From positions 3,348,001-3,412,000 of the forward strand of contig NC_085107.1 of the NCBI RefSeq assembly GCF_030269925.1: a DNA stretch of 64,000 bases, read 5' to 3'. The DNA is from Bombyx mori (Eukaryota > Arthropoda > Insecta > Lepidoptera > Bombycidae). Made by a program: the position numbers and the translations under genes. This document shows, one piece after another, positions 54,735 to 64,000 of this stretch (position 1 is its first letter; each line of letters starts with the position of its first letter). A model generated the notes under the pieces. That model was not told where the DNA came from and did not search any database. It saw only the letters and a list, made by a program, of their open reading frames with translations.

Positions 54735-55149
54735 TAATTGTAGCGTACCTGTAAATGTAGCGAAAAGGACTTGGGACTTGTATTGTAAGCTAGTTCAGTC
54801 AGGAATTCCGCATATTTATTTTCATCAAAAACATCAGTTCATTAACAACAGTTGCTCGAAGCGTTATAATTTGAAACCTAAAATATGGTAACGGACATAA
54901 ATAAAGCAAACAAATCGTTCTATTTCGGTTTCCAAGTCTAAAAATTCATTGGACGCGGTCGCGAGCGATTTGCATCCGTAACCGTAGCCACTCCGGCTTA
55001 ACCTCAAACGTGGGTTGTTAATTAATGGAAGCGCCATCTACCGGTGACGGTTTATCAATCACAATGACGTGTCATTGAATCTTTCAACGTCTTTGACAGT
55101 TTTGATTGCTGTCAAAAAAGTTCTCGTGACTGTGTTCTTTTAGGAAAAG
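54735..55149. other. single-copy block with homeodomain-type and Hth/Exd-like sites
   Basis: Between 54945 and 55120 are GCGATTTGCATCC (octamer), GTTGTTAATTAATGG (LIM/homeodomain-type TAAT core), and TTTGACAG (55092-55099) inverted against CTGTCAAA (55109-55116) with TGATTG between them, resembling Homothorax/Extradenticle sites. It is outside recognised repeats, so it is a candidate enhancer. Motif matches this short are common by chance. Confidence 0.3.
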
Positions 55150-55577
55150 AAAACTGTGTGGACTTTTTGGCGGGAACGCGAGTAGTGAAGTTGTGTGATT
55201 TTGTTTTATTTTGTCTAATTAGTGTTTCTTCTTGATTAAATGTGTAATAACGGTGGTTTATTAACCGTTTAATATCTGTGAAAGTACACAAATATGAGAA
55301 AATGAAACAAAGCCGCCGGACGTCACTTCTCGGGATCCTCCAAAAAGTCCAATGAAAAAGTCGCAGTAGATGACCACAATTTTACTGAGATTATATTTCA
55401 TCCCATATCATCTCATCTTATTTCATTTGATTTCATCCCAGTTGATTAATGTCTCAAATTAATCATCTTCATTTCATTTCATCATTTTTCATAAAAATAA
55501 GAAAATAAATTAAAATAAGACATGACTTAAAGGTCTTAGTTACCAGGTCATTAAATCCGTTAAAAAAAAACTGTGTG
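55150..55577 (+). mobile_element. ~410-bp retroposon family, copy 4
   Basis: The insert from 55161 (GACTTTTTGGCGGGAACGCG) ends in CCGTTAAAAAAAAA near 55567. It is flanked by AAACTGTGTG (55151-55160 and 55568-55577). The body contains the CATCTCATCTTATTTC variable stretch and the shared AGGTCTTAGTTACCAGGTCA end. Confidence 0.9.
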
Positions 55578-56309
55578 TTTGCAGTGTTATTTGTTTTCTT
55601 TTCTTTTTCGCAATCAGTCTATTGTGGTGTTAGATTTAAGTATTTTTTACCTAATGGGTCTTATTCTCTTGTTCATTCATAGCCGATATAATTCAGTGTT
55701 TCAATGCAAATATTAACAGAGCCAGTCCCTAAAAAGTAAGATTATTATTTTACCAGAATTTGGCATGGTTTTACGTAGACTATTGGATTCCATTTGGTTG
55801 GATGATAGGATAATCGTTATTCCAGTGCAATCGAAACTTTGACCGGGCATCAGAACTTATTTTGACGAGTGTTCGAAAGCCAAGCTTACAAATTTATTTG
55901 GAACCACTGGAACACACAAAAGCTGTCCGCAAATGCACACCAATATAAATGGACCAACATTGGAGCAAAGTTTTTTGTAATTAACCACAAGTTGCAACTT
56001 TTAGACATTGAAATACCCGTTCTTCACCTGTCCCATAAACGTTACACGCGCCTATACAACTTTATATTTCACCCCGTAAGTTTATTTATGTGCTTCTTAG
56101 TCAATTATTTTTAAATACAAACGAGTGACATGATTTCTTGTTTATTTTATTTGGTTTTTTAATATGTAGTAATAGTACAATTAGTAATTAAAGCATTTTT
56201 CAGGAAAGTCTGTTTCCCGAAATCATTCCCATTTCCATTGCAGTTTATTTTAAACAGAAGATAATATTAGTTCCACATTTTTCTCACAGTATTTGTGGTT
56301 TCTCGTTTT
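55578..56309. other. unassigned intronic sequence
   Basis: The 81-codon frame at 55869-56114 has no domain that I recognise. No repeats. Confidence 0.4.
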
Positions 56310-56620
56310 ATATATTTGACATTCAGCGCCCTCATGCCGGTCGTTAATCCGGTCGAATAAGCGTGTTAAGTTCACAGTCCTTGACGTATTACGGCCGAGT
56401 AAAGCCTGCCGCCTATTGTCGGCGGTTCCGTGGAGAATCGGCTCGTTTCCTACGCGGCGATCTAACAACGTCCGAAGGTGAAGCAGGGCGATTCCACAAA
56501 CACTGCAAGATCTCTCGCTCGTGCTCATTTAAATAAAATCGAGTGTGACAACGACACGTGTAGACGAAATTTCACAGATTCCCCCGCCGTCATAATTCGA
56601 ACCTCGTTAGTGAAAGCTTT
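56310..56620. other. GC-rich single-copy block, unidentified
   Basis: GGCCGAGTAAAGCCTGCCGC, CTATTGTCGGCGGTTCCGTG and CCTACGCGGCGATCTAAC stand out from the surroundings. The minus-strand frame 56528-56250 (92 codons; contains SCSVCGIALLHLRTLLDRRV) is open through it, but no domain is recognised and its last third is AT-rich. Possible exon, enhancer or old TE. Confidence 0.35.
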
Positions 56621-56969
56621 TTGTGAACCTTTGATATTTTATCACAATTTTTTTTCATACTTTGTTTGGTTTCATATTTACGAAATTAAATGTTTCGAGT
56701 TTTATTTTTGTGTTCATTCGTATTCGCTTAGTACTTTTTATACGGTTTTTAGCGGTCGTGGAGGTCAATTACTGCAAAGATAGTTAATTTTGAATCTACA
56801 ATTACGTTGTTTTGGGATATTCGAATAAAAAGTAACATTACTATAAAATTGTAATGAGGATTCGAGGTTCTACTGAGTTTAAATGTTGTCCGTGTCCAAA
56901 AATAATGCTTGAACACCACATTAGGCGTATTATTAAGGAATAGTTGCTTGAGTTTTAAGTTTTTAGTGT
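56621..56969. other. unassigned intronic sequence
   Basis: No feature recognised. Confidence 0.4.
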
Positions 56970-57095
56970 AGCCGGCCTTTGGCCTAAAATAGAACAACCA
57001 CCTGATCTCTTTTCGTGGTTGTCGTAAAAGGAGATTAAGACCGAAGAATGGCGGCGCTGACAATTGTACTAGTGTACTGCAATCCCCAAGAGGCA
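56970..57095 (+). mobile_element. LINE-derived fragment
   Basis: GTGGTTGTCGTAAAAGGAGA, AATGGCGGCGCT and GTACTGCAATCCCCAAGAG resemble a stretch found at the end of lepidopteran non-LTR polyproteins. The assignment is from memory and weak. Confidence 0.4.
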
Positions 57096-57104
57096 TTTAC
57101 TGTT

Positions 57105-57265
57105 GATAGACCATATTGCAAGCTCACCCGAGTAGGTATCACTATCCCGCCTTAGAAATATCTTGATGAAGTCCGGCGCAAAGCAGCAATGCGTTTCGGG
57201 GTATTCCTTAGTCAATTGAACCTTGACTTGATTTCTCAAAGTTGCGATGTCTGTGGGTTATGCGA
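57105..57265 (+). mobile_element. degenerate family A-like fragment
   Basis: GCAAGCTCACCCGAGTAGGTATCACTATCCCGCC, then GCAAAGCAGCAATGCGTTTCGGGG and GATTTCTCAAAGTTGCGATG follow the family A order. Confidence 0.55.
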
Positions 57266-57708
57266 TGTATATGACCCGGAGCTATTTTGCTTTTTTACAC
57301 CATAAATAACTAGTAATAAGTGACCAGGTCCACTGTGTGAATGTCGCATCGCGTTTTGCGCCATAGATCAAACGTAAGAGAAAATCTTACGGCATCGTAA
57401 TACAGCTTCGCGTGTAAAATTAAATTTACGTATTTTGTTTGGTTTTAAACACAAACGAATCAATCATTTAATTAGCAGTGACCCATTCATTGCTACGAAG
57501 GCACGGCACGGCGCGGCGACGTGTTCAACCTATCTTATCGGAAATATTATGAAATTAATTATTTCATAGGGGAATTATAATGAAGGGATAAGCGAGCTAG
57601 TTGTATACCTGCGCGTTTAGTTAATTTTTATACAGAAATAGCAAAGTTGAAGGAGGACGCAGATTTTGACCGTCTCGGCATGTTTTCGTTTCGGCGTATT
57701 AATATTTA
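57266..57708. other. unassigned sequence
   Basis: A GC-richer word cluster at 57495-57525 (GGCACGGCACGGCGCGGCGA) has no assigned role. The rest is AT-rich. Confidence 0.4.
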
Positions 57709-57985
57709 CTAGATGATAACCGAGCCTTGCTCGGTTTTTTTTTTGATAATGCCATCTTGTTGTGTCTTTAAAGCGGTTAGTTGTCCTCAATTAAGAAAAA
57801 TTGTATTATTATTCGCCAATAGATGTCGGGAAGAGTTGATTATGGAAAACACGAATAAAACAGCATTTTCTGAAAATAACTCGTAGCTAGATCGATTTAT
57901 CGCCCCCGAAATCCCCTGTATACGAAATTTTATGAAAATCATTGGAGCCGTTTCCGAGATTCAGATTAAGGTATAAGATTTACAC
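57709..57985 (-). mobile_element. Helitron-like element, family 4
   Basis: On the minus strand its 3' end is a 7-bp-stem hairpin ACCGAGCAAGGCTCGGT, then TATCATCTAG before T, the Helitron terminal structure. The interior (GAAACGGCTCCAATGATTTT and AAATTTCGTATACAGGGGA reversed) matches a widespread moth repeat. The 5' limit near 57985 is uncertain. Confidence 0.65.
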
Positions 57986-58467
57986 TTTACTAGAAATTTG
58001 TAGTCTTCTTTTTATTTATTTCAGAATACGTCAAAAATTTAAATTCAACTTAATCGAAAATCTGACTTTCGTTTTATTGTTTTTTTTATTCCTACCTATT
58101 TTAGTAACCTCGAGGGGTAATACTAGATTCTCTGGGCGAGCGTTTCGTTAATCTGTTGCGCGTTTTGAAAGAAAAAAAAAACCCAATCTAAATCAGATTC
58201 TGACCCGTTTTCGAACAGGGTAAACGTATAGTGAGATTTCCGTGTCGTGTTTGCAAAACAAAATGCTTAGTAACGGTTACAAGATCGCGAAGTACGCGGT
58301 GCGAAACGTTCAGATCTAGCTGATAAGTTACTGTTGTTCCGGTGTGGATAACAGAGGACTGCTCTGATTATACGTTTACAAATTCAATTCGAAATTGTTT
58401 TAATCTAGGCTTATTAGCGAAACGACTCTCGGATGTTTTAATTGACTTATTTATTTAGTTCAGGTAA
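57986..58467. other. unassigned intronic sequence
   Basis: The 69-codon frame at 57942-58151 has no domain; no repeats were recognised. Confidence 0.4.
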
Positions 58468-58590
58468 CCGTTTTTTATTTTTTTTATTGCTTAGTTAGCC
58501 CATAGACATTCACGTGTAATCATCGACAATGTAAATGCGCCACCCACCTTGAGATATAAGTTCTAACGTCTCAAGTATAGTTACGATCAG
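58468..58590 (-). mobile_element. family A SINE fragment with internal rearrangement
   Basis: TTTTTTATTGCTTAG runs directly into TTAGCCCATAGACATTCACG, then a 20-bp foreign stretch and AATGCGCCACCCACCTTGAG; it stops at CAAGTATAGTTACGATC. Two deletions and a truncation. Confidence 0.85.
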
Positions 58591-58765
58591 TTAGAACCGT
58601 GTGCGTATCTAATATTCCTTAGTTTATTAACTGAAGTAGACATTAGTTTCGCCTAGTGGTGATTTGTCGTTGTGGTCTAGCAACACCAGAACCCACAGCC
58701 GAACTAAGCTTTTAATTTAAAAAGAGAGTCAGCTGTGATATATTTACAACTGATTGAACTCATAA

Positions 58766-59032
58766 ATAAATAAATAATAAATATTTACTAACAATCACGC
58801 CACGTTAAGTGATCCCGTGATAAGTTCGTAAAGAACTTGTGTTACAGGTACCAGATAACGGATATAAATGTAAGATTTTTATTATACACATACATATATT
58901 TAATATTTTATATACATTCATAACCCTGGAAAAGACATTTATATTTATCATACAAATATCTTCCCTTGGCGGGATTCGAACCCGCGACCCCCTTGTGTAG
59001 TGACCATATCACTTACCACTACACCAGACGGC
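58766..59032 (-). mobile_element. tRNA-derived SINE, copy 2
   Basis: On the minus strand it has GGCCGTCTGGTGTAGTGGTA (A-box region), GGTTCGAATCC (B-box), the shared body (GTACCTGTAACACAAGTTCT, GGCGTGATTGTTAGTAAATA) and an (AAATA)n tail. Both polymerase III boxes are intact, as in copy 1 at 6838-7112. Confidence 0.88.
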
Positions 59033-59986
59033 CGTTGAAGGTGTTTTAGTATTTGAGGTTGTTACACCTCACTGTAGCTTGTTTGTGATATAATAAAATC
59101 GGGTTGACGGAGATCGTATGGCGGAATTTCAGTAATAGCATTGGTCGCAACCCTATTTCGCTTTTGTGGGAACGTGGCTAATGTGTTGTCATGTGCTTTT
59201 TTTTATTTATGCCAATTTTATGTTTCTTCAATTGTAAGCGGAGAAATAGAATAGCGAAGAAACGAAAATAACAGGACGTAGCTTCTTAGGGTTCTGCGTT
59301 AAAGGCGATTCTAGTAAATTCCCGCCATTTTAATGAAAATAACCACTTGACTGAGGTATGTTAAAACAATTATAGACTTAAAAGTCTATTAACCAATAGT
59401 CGTAAATAAATTATAAAACCATTAACGGGCGTCCGCCAGCATAGTATTATAAAAAAAAAAACGCGATTCCTCGCTACCGACATTGGCTCATCAGAAACAT
59501 GTAATATGACCGGAGAATGATATAAAAACCAGTATTAAAAAAAAATCAATTTCATCTATAACCGCTTGTTTTTTAATCTTCATATAAAAACTACTTTTAC
59601 GTTTACAATCTCGCGCTCTTTATCGTCATCATAATATTACTTCTAACGTCTTCGATACTTTACGGTTTTCGTGGTCAAGGACCAAGTCAAAGAAACTGCC
59701 ATACTATTTACTGTGTGGGGATTATTACGACAAAGGGTAAGAAAGATCTTCCACCAAGCGGGTGATATTACTCGGTAGACCGACGGTCCGAATGTTGTAG
59801 TTCGGAATTTGTATATGCGAAAGCTTATCTTGAATATGTCGTAAGCGAGATTTGGGCATCTGTCAAATATCTTGTGTACTATGATGGCTACCCGCCACAA
59901 CTGTTACTATACTATTCGTTCTGTGTGAAATTAAACGTAAAAGTCGAGTAAAGTTATTAAAGAAGAATAAGGTGATAGTTAGCACA
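59033..59986. other. unassigned sequence
   Basis: It includes a poly(A) run at about 59452. The 85-codon minus-strand frame 59900-59643 lacks a recognised domain. Confidence 0.4.
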
Positions 59987-60044
59987 ATATTGACATGAAT
60001 ATTGACATGAATATTGACATGAATATTGACATGATATTGACATG
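59987..60044. repeat. 12-bp tandem repeat
   Basis: About four and a half copies of ATATTGACATGA; the last full unit has lost an A. It ends 5 bp before the next SINE. Confidence 0.9.
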
Positions 60045-60048
60045 TTTT

Positions 60049-60290
60049 ACTGGTGGTAGGACGTCTTGTGATTCCGTAGGGGTAGGTACCACCACCCTGC
60101 GTATTTCCGCCGTGAAGCAATAATGCGTTTCGGTTTGAAGGGTGGGGCAGTCGTTGTAACTATACTGAGACCTTAGAACTTATATCTCAAGGTAGGTGGC
60201 GCATTTACATTGTAGATGTCTATGGGCTCCAGTAATCACTTAACATCAGGTGGGCTGTGAGCTCGTCCACCCATATAAGCAATAAAAAAA
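60049..60290 (+). mobile_element. family A SINE, near complete
   Basis: ACTGGTGGTAGGACGTCTTG to CCATATAAGCAATAAAAAAA. The adjacent 12-bp repeat array may be part of or altered by the insertion site. Confidence 0.93.
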
Positions 60291-60356
60291 ACTGCCTATG
60301 TCTGCCGTGAAGAAATAGGCAGAGTGGTGGTACCTACCTGGTGGTAGGCATTTGGT
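60291..60356. mobile_element. scrambled family A remnant
   Basis: Three pieces in mixed orientation are fused: CTGCCTATGTCTGCCGTGAAG (plus), AAATAGGCAGAGTGGTGGTACCTACC (minus), and TGGTGGTAGGC (plus). Plus and minus copies of the same 25-bp segment form a short inverted repeat directly after the SINE tail. Confidence 0.8.
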
Positions 60357-61655
60357 TCTGTCATAACTACAGTCTATTAATGATGAGAAGACAGACTATA
60401 TTGTCTCTATTTGACTAAAACAATTGCACTGTGTACGGAAAACTCTGTAGATGTATAATTTAAATATATACGTCCATTAAATATATACGTACCATACGTC
60501 CACGAGCTCGGAGTCAATTGTACTGAACAGAGCCGGACTGCCGATAGGATCGCTCGTGACCGGCGCCCACAAGACGCTTCTTGTCTAGCTAGAGCTTCAT
60601 TTCCCCAGCCAGTGCATACATTAAGCAAAAAAAAAGTTCTTTTAAAATACTTTAAGTAATTTCTTAAAAGAATTATTTAATTCGTTCCAAAAAAATAATT
60701 TTTCATATAAAAAAATATGTGTTTATCGTTAATAGTTTCCATTGAAATTGAAATAATTCAATTTCCGAACGGAATTTTAATAAATGTTAAGTCATCGAAT
60801 ACACAAAATAAAAATTTTAAAATCAGAACATAAAATATACTTAAAAAAGTTTTTTTTAAATTAAATTACTCACATTCTAGGACTGTTTTGATCGGAATTG
60901 TTATCGATTTTTTTTATATATATATAATTGTGATTGCCTTATAGCATTTAATATTAAATAATAATAATTTTTATTCATTTATTACATATAATTAGATTAT
61001 TATTTATACTTATATATTTGAATTTACAAACTTAATGACTCATTGATTACTTGATATAGACTGTTCGAATTGTCGAAGTTTATAAAATTTAATATGTAAT
61101 TAATATTTATTTGAATATCATATTATTATCATAAAATTAAGTCTACGATCGCGATGTTTAAATAGCTCTTCATTTACTCGTAATTTATGCAACACTAACA
61201 CCTGATGACTGGATTAAGGAGCATGAAGCAAAATAACACTTGTATTTTTATAAATAAGCTTTTATTATATATATAATTTAGAACATGTAGTGGAAAAAGT
61301 TATAATGGGGCATAATGGTTATAATGGATATAACGGTTTGACGTTACGTCACGATTACTATCAATGAATCCGATTAAAATATTTAGTGTCGATAAGGAAC
61401 TTCTTTTCAGCTAGCTAAGATGTATCAATATGTCTAATGCGAAATAAAATCAATAAACAAAACAAAACCACTTCCTTTAAAGTTAGCAGTTAGATTTTTT
61501 AATTTAAAAAAACCAAAAGATTAGGATGAATTGATTATCGGTGAATACTTGCTACTGTTTTTATATTTAATAGCTATTTCAATTTATAGCAGTTAGTAGT
61601 GATCTTTTATTTTTATTATTATAGTATCAATAGTATCCGTATAGTATAGTAATAA
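60357..61655. other. 1.3 kb of unassigned sequence
   Basis: AT-rich, with a (TA)n run at about 60915. The minus-strand frame 60628-60407 has no domain. Confidence 0.45.
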
Positions 61656-61967
61656 TCGACGCTTGAAAGGCAAACGTGACTAAGCGACAATAACTGCTTT
61701 GTACATAAATGATAGGCAATAACTATATTCGATGCGCAAAAAAAATTTATTTCTACTAACAGTTTCACGTGTAATTTAATACTTTCGTAATGCATGCATT
61801 AATTTCATGCATGGAAATTAGTTTCGTGCCCTGCGCGATTTTTTGGTGAAATTAATGTCATGCAACTAATTTCATAGTGTAAACGCGACGTGAAACTAAT
61901 GTCGCGAAAGGGCCTGCGCTGTGCGGACGTGTGTATTGTTAGTTCGGACGCGCTTCAAACGTTGAAA

Positions 61968-62063
61968 ATGGCAAACCAACGATGGAGTACAGATAAAAAT
62001 ATAGATCTTATTAATGAATATCAGCGACAACGGTGTCTCTGGGACCCGAAACACCTACAGTAA
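61968..62063 (+). pseudogene. MADF-domain protein, N-terminal fragment (Harbinger-encoded)
   Basis: ATG at 61968 follows GTTGAAA. The 31-codon frame contains WSTDKNIDLINEYQRQRCLW and then DPKH, the opening of a MADF (Myb/SANT-like DNA-binding) domain as found in PIF/Harbinger accessory proteins. A stop (TAA, 62061-62063) replaces the usual aromatic residue after DPKH-Q, and the rest is deleted. Confidence 0.75.
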
Positions 62064-62079
62064 AAAAGCAAAATTATAT

Positions 62080-62187
62080 TCACTCATTCGATAATAGTTT
62101 TTATAACTCTCAGGATCTTCATCTGCTAATTCAGAGACTAACTTCATTGCACCTAAATGCCTTCTTGTTGACCATCCTCGAATCTAC
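62080..62187 (-). pseudogene. PIF/Harbinger transposase (HARBI1-like), N-terminal fragment
   Basis: The minus-strand frame reads RRHLGAMKLVSELADEDPES and continues with KNYYRMS, the segment that precedes the catalytic DDE nuclease in HARBI1-type transposases. It opens after a stop near 62190 and is lost at the deletion junction shared with the MADF fragment. The nuclease domain is absent. Confidence 0.75.
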
Positions 62188-62462
62188 CAACCTTTTTTTT
62201 CTTGATAGTCTTTTTTTTAAGTTTATAGGTATATAAGCATTTCTTTAGCTACATTGAATATAGCATATAGCATAGAATTTAGCTTTGATGCTGACGGCGC
62301 CGTGGTTACTGCGATACTGTGGATTTCGCGACACTATTTTTTTGACGAAATTACTTTCGCATATATCGAAACTACTGTCGTGAAACTGAGCTCAACATGC
62401 ATGACACTAATTTCGTAATGTAAACTCGGCATTAGTCACGTTTGCCTTTCAAACGTCGGTAT

Positions 62463-62804
62463 CAATTATATTTTTATTATAAAATTATTTATAAACATAG
62501 AAATATCTTGATAAAAATGAACCGCCGATTCACATTATTTTAACGCATTGAAGGAACAGAACAGTATAAATATAAACATAAAGAAAAATGATTATTAAAA
62601 TCATTGATTTATTTTTGAAAATACGATAAAAATTCCACGATGACCTGGAGCTCGATTCAGTTAGTAAGTATCTGCAGTCGGCATCGCTGCGCCATTTTGA
62701 GAAGGCGGCACGACATGAGAACCCTCTTATCGTGGCCACTGGAAACTACATACCCGACCCAGTAGACCGAATGGCCCAAAGCACGTCATTACGGATCCTC
62801 CTGA
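62463..62804. other. unassigned sequence
   Basis: The stretch 62640-62800 is GC-richer (GCATCGCTGCGCCATTTTGA, TCTTATCGTGGCCACTGG) and may belong to a longer form of the adjoining family C element. Confidence 0.35.
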
Positions 62805-63092
62805 TCCATTAACGGTGCTTTTAGGCATCACAAGCACCGGTCACCGTCCTCGTCGAACCCGTCGCTTGCAACGAAGGGCTCGACGAGCGAATTAACCTAT
62901 AGACATAGCCCACTGAGTTTCTCGCCTGATCTTCTCAGTGGGTCGCGTTTTCGATCCGGTGGTAGATTCTGCGAAGCACTGCTCTTGCTAGGGTCAGTGT
63001 TAGCAACTCTCCGGTTCGAGCCCCGCGAGCTCACCTACAAACGTCGAAGCTGAAATAGCCTCTCAAGGCTATCAGCATATATAGGAAAAAAA
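62805..63092 (+). mobile_element. family C retroposon 3' end, copy 4
   Basis: The longest copy here: AGCACCGGTCACCGTCCTCG, CCCGTCGCTTGCAACGAAGG, CTTCTCAGTGGGTCGCG, GGTAGATTCTGCGAAGCACT, CAAGGCTATCAGC and a terminal A-run. Confidence 0.85.
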
Positions 63093-63423
63093 AAAGATAA
63101 ATATATTTTATTCACTTTCTAGATCAACAAAACAATGTGTTTCGGTTGCATATTTCTACGGTCTATGCTCATAGGTACATCCGGAATGCGGTACAGTGGA
63201 ATTCTCTTTATAGAAAATTATTTGAACTCGATTTTAACGGACTTTGAATACCGGATGTACTCTCAACGGTCGTTGTCCGTCAGGAATGCACATACTATAT
63301 GTTGTTCTTGTACTATGTTGATGGTTGATACAATTATGTTTTTATTGGTAGATGATTATGTTGATTCCCTTACGTTCTTAAGTTTGCATCGTCTTATTTT
63401 CCTATCCACGGACTTCAGTTGTA
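63093..63423. other. unassigned sequence
   Basis: The 115-codon frame covering it has no domain; its 3' part overlaps the LINE fragment next to it. Confidence 0.4.
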
Positions 63424-63530
63424 ATGTACTTATTCTTCTTCTATGTCGTTCCCTCACTGCTGAGGATCGAGACCACATGTGACGTTCTTCCACTGTGTTC
63501 GATCATGGGTGGCATAGACCGCATGGTACA
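63424..63530 (-). mobile_element. LINE 3'-end fragment
   Basis: In plus order TATTCTTCTTCTATGTCGTT, CCTCACTGCTGAGGATCGAG and TTCGATCATGGGTGGCATAG, reversed, resemble the end of an RTE-like LINE (AAGAAGAA-type tail). Confidence 0.5.
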
Positions 63531-64000
63531 GACTATCAACAAGTGCTTAATGTACAAATGTACTGATATAAGTAGGCAAAGAAACAATTGCTTTTTTTTG
63601 TTAACAATCGATTTTTTATACTTACTACTACACTACTATACTATTATTAATAAAGAATAAATTTAAACAGTTACTGCTTTCACATATTCACAAGCTGAAA
63701 TGTCAATAAAAAAACACAAGAAAATTGTATATACTCGAACATAAGAAGAATGAACGTTTTGAATTGTCAGTAGTGCATCTCAAACTTTTTCTGTCGCGGT
63801 AAACTTTGACGATTACAAAATTGTACAACATACAAAAAATAATTTAAGTATAAAAGTTTTTTAATTACGTATAATAAATACACTGTGTAAAATTTGGCGG
63901 CACGATAAAGTCGACATAATAGTTGACAACCACTACACTAGTAACATTAAAATAAGACAATTTAATATGTATTAAAATCGCTTGCAGCTCATGACGAAAG
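63531..64000. other. unassigned AT-rich sequence to the window end
   Basis: No exon, repeat or regulatory signal was recognised. Confidence 0.4.

Larger units (their letters stand above)
61656..62462. mobile_element. PIF/Harbinger transposon, internally deleted (806 bp)
   Basis: The terminal inverted repeats are about 25-30 bp: CGACGCTTGAAAGGCAAACG at the left and CACGTTTGCCTTTCAAACGTC at the right. Subterminal copies of GAAACTAATGTCG-like words lie on both sides (61850-61900 and 62340-62430). Inside are the beginnings of two convergent genes (see the two entries below), joined by a deletion around 62065-62080. The 266-bp element at 52129 is a shorter relative. Confidence 0.8.

Noticed and set aside
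56749..57096. 115-codon minus-strand open frame
   Set aside because: It overlaps a LINE-like fragment on the other strand and AT-rich filler; no conserved motif.
63135..63482. 115-codon plus-strand open frame
   Set aside because: No domain; low-complexity hydrophobic sequence whose end overlaps an antisense LINE 3' end.

Overview
The window is eukaryotic, AT-rich, and almost entirely non-coding. It looks like the inside of a very large intron in a silk moth (Bombyx or a close relative). That call rests mainly on two short interspersed repeats that I recognise from Bombyx sequence: a ~235-bp unit (family A) present in about eleven near-complete copies plus fragments, and a ~105-bp unit (family B) in five to six copies. 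Both belong to the Bm1/BMC1 group; I am not certain which published name goes with which. Lepidopteran Helitrons and RTE-type LINE 3' ends ending in (GAT)n agree with this.

Only one convincing host exon is visible, at 2572-2891 on the + strand. It is 320 bp long, has a 3' splice site and a 5' splice site, and encodes a proline-rich leader followed by a complete first LIM domain of the Apterous/Lhx2/Lhx9 type. The second LIM domain and the homeodomain were not found. If the gene runs rightward, the remaining ~61 kb would be one intron. A family A repeat is inserted so that its poly(T) tract begins at about the sixth base of that intron.

Layout: 1-2.57 kb upstream intron with repeats; 2.57-2.89 kb LIM exon; 3.4 kb a perfect 22-bp-stem hairpin; 4.6-11 kb SINEs, a Helitron, a tRNA-derived SINE, two truncated LINE reverse-transcriptase C-termini and a MITE; 9-15.4 kb three same-orientation copies of one non-autonomous Helitron; 16-31 kb mostly unassigned sequence with scattered LINE and SINE fragments and a CpG-richer block near 26.6-27.3 kb; 31.0-31.5 kb a ~410-bp retroposon; 32.3-33.55 kb a decayed P-element-type (THAP9-like) transposase; 36-38.7 kb nested SINE, two Helitrons and another ~410-bp retroposon; 39-47 kb mostly unassigned, with a GC-rich block at 44.8-45.1 kb; 48-55.6 kb SINEs, a short TIR element and the fourth ~410-bp retroposon; 56-63 kb a GC-rich block, a Helitron end, a second tRNA-derived SINE, a scrambled SINE remnant, and a deleted PIF/Harbinger element that retains the beginnings of both its MADF and transposase genes.

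No tRNA, rRNA, CRISPR or operon-like structure was seen. The most useful outputs are the LIM exon and its repeat-abutted splice donor, the ~410-bp retroposon family with four sets of target-site duplications, the Harbinger deletion derivative, and the P-element relic. I did not find a clear new multi-gene system.
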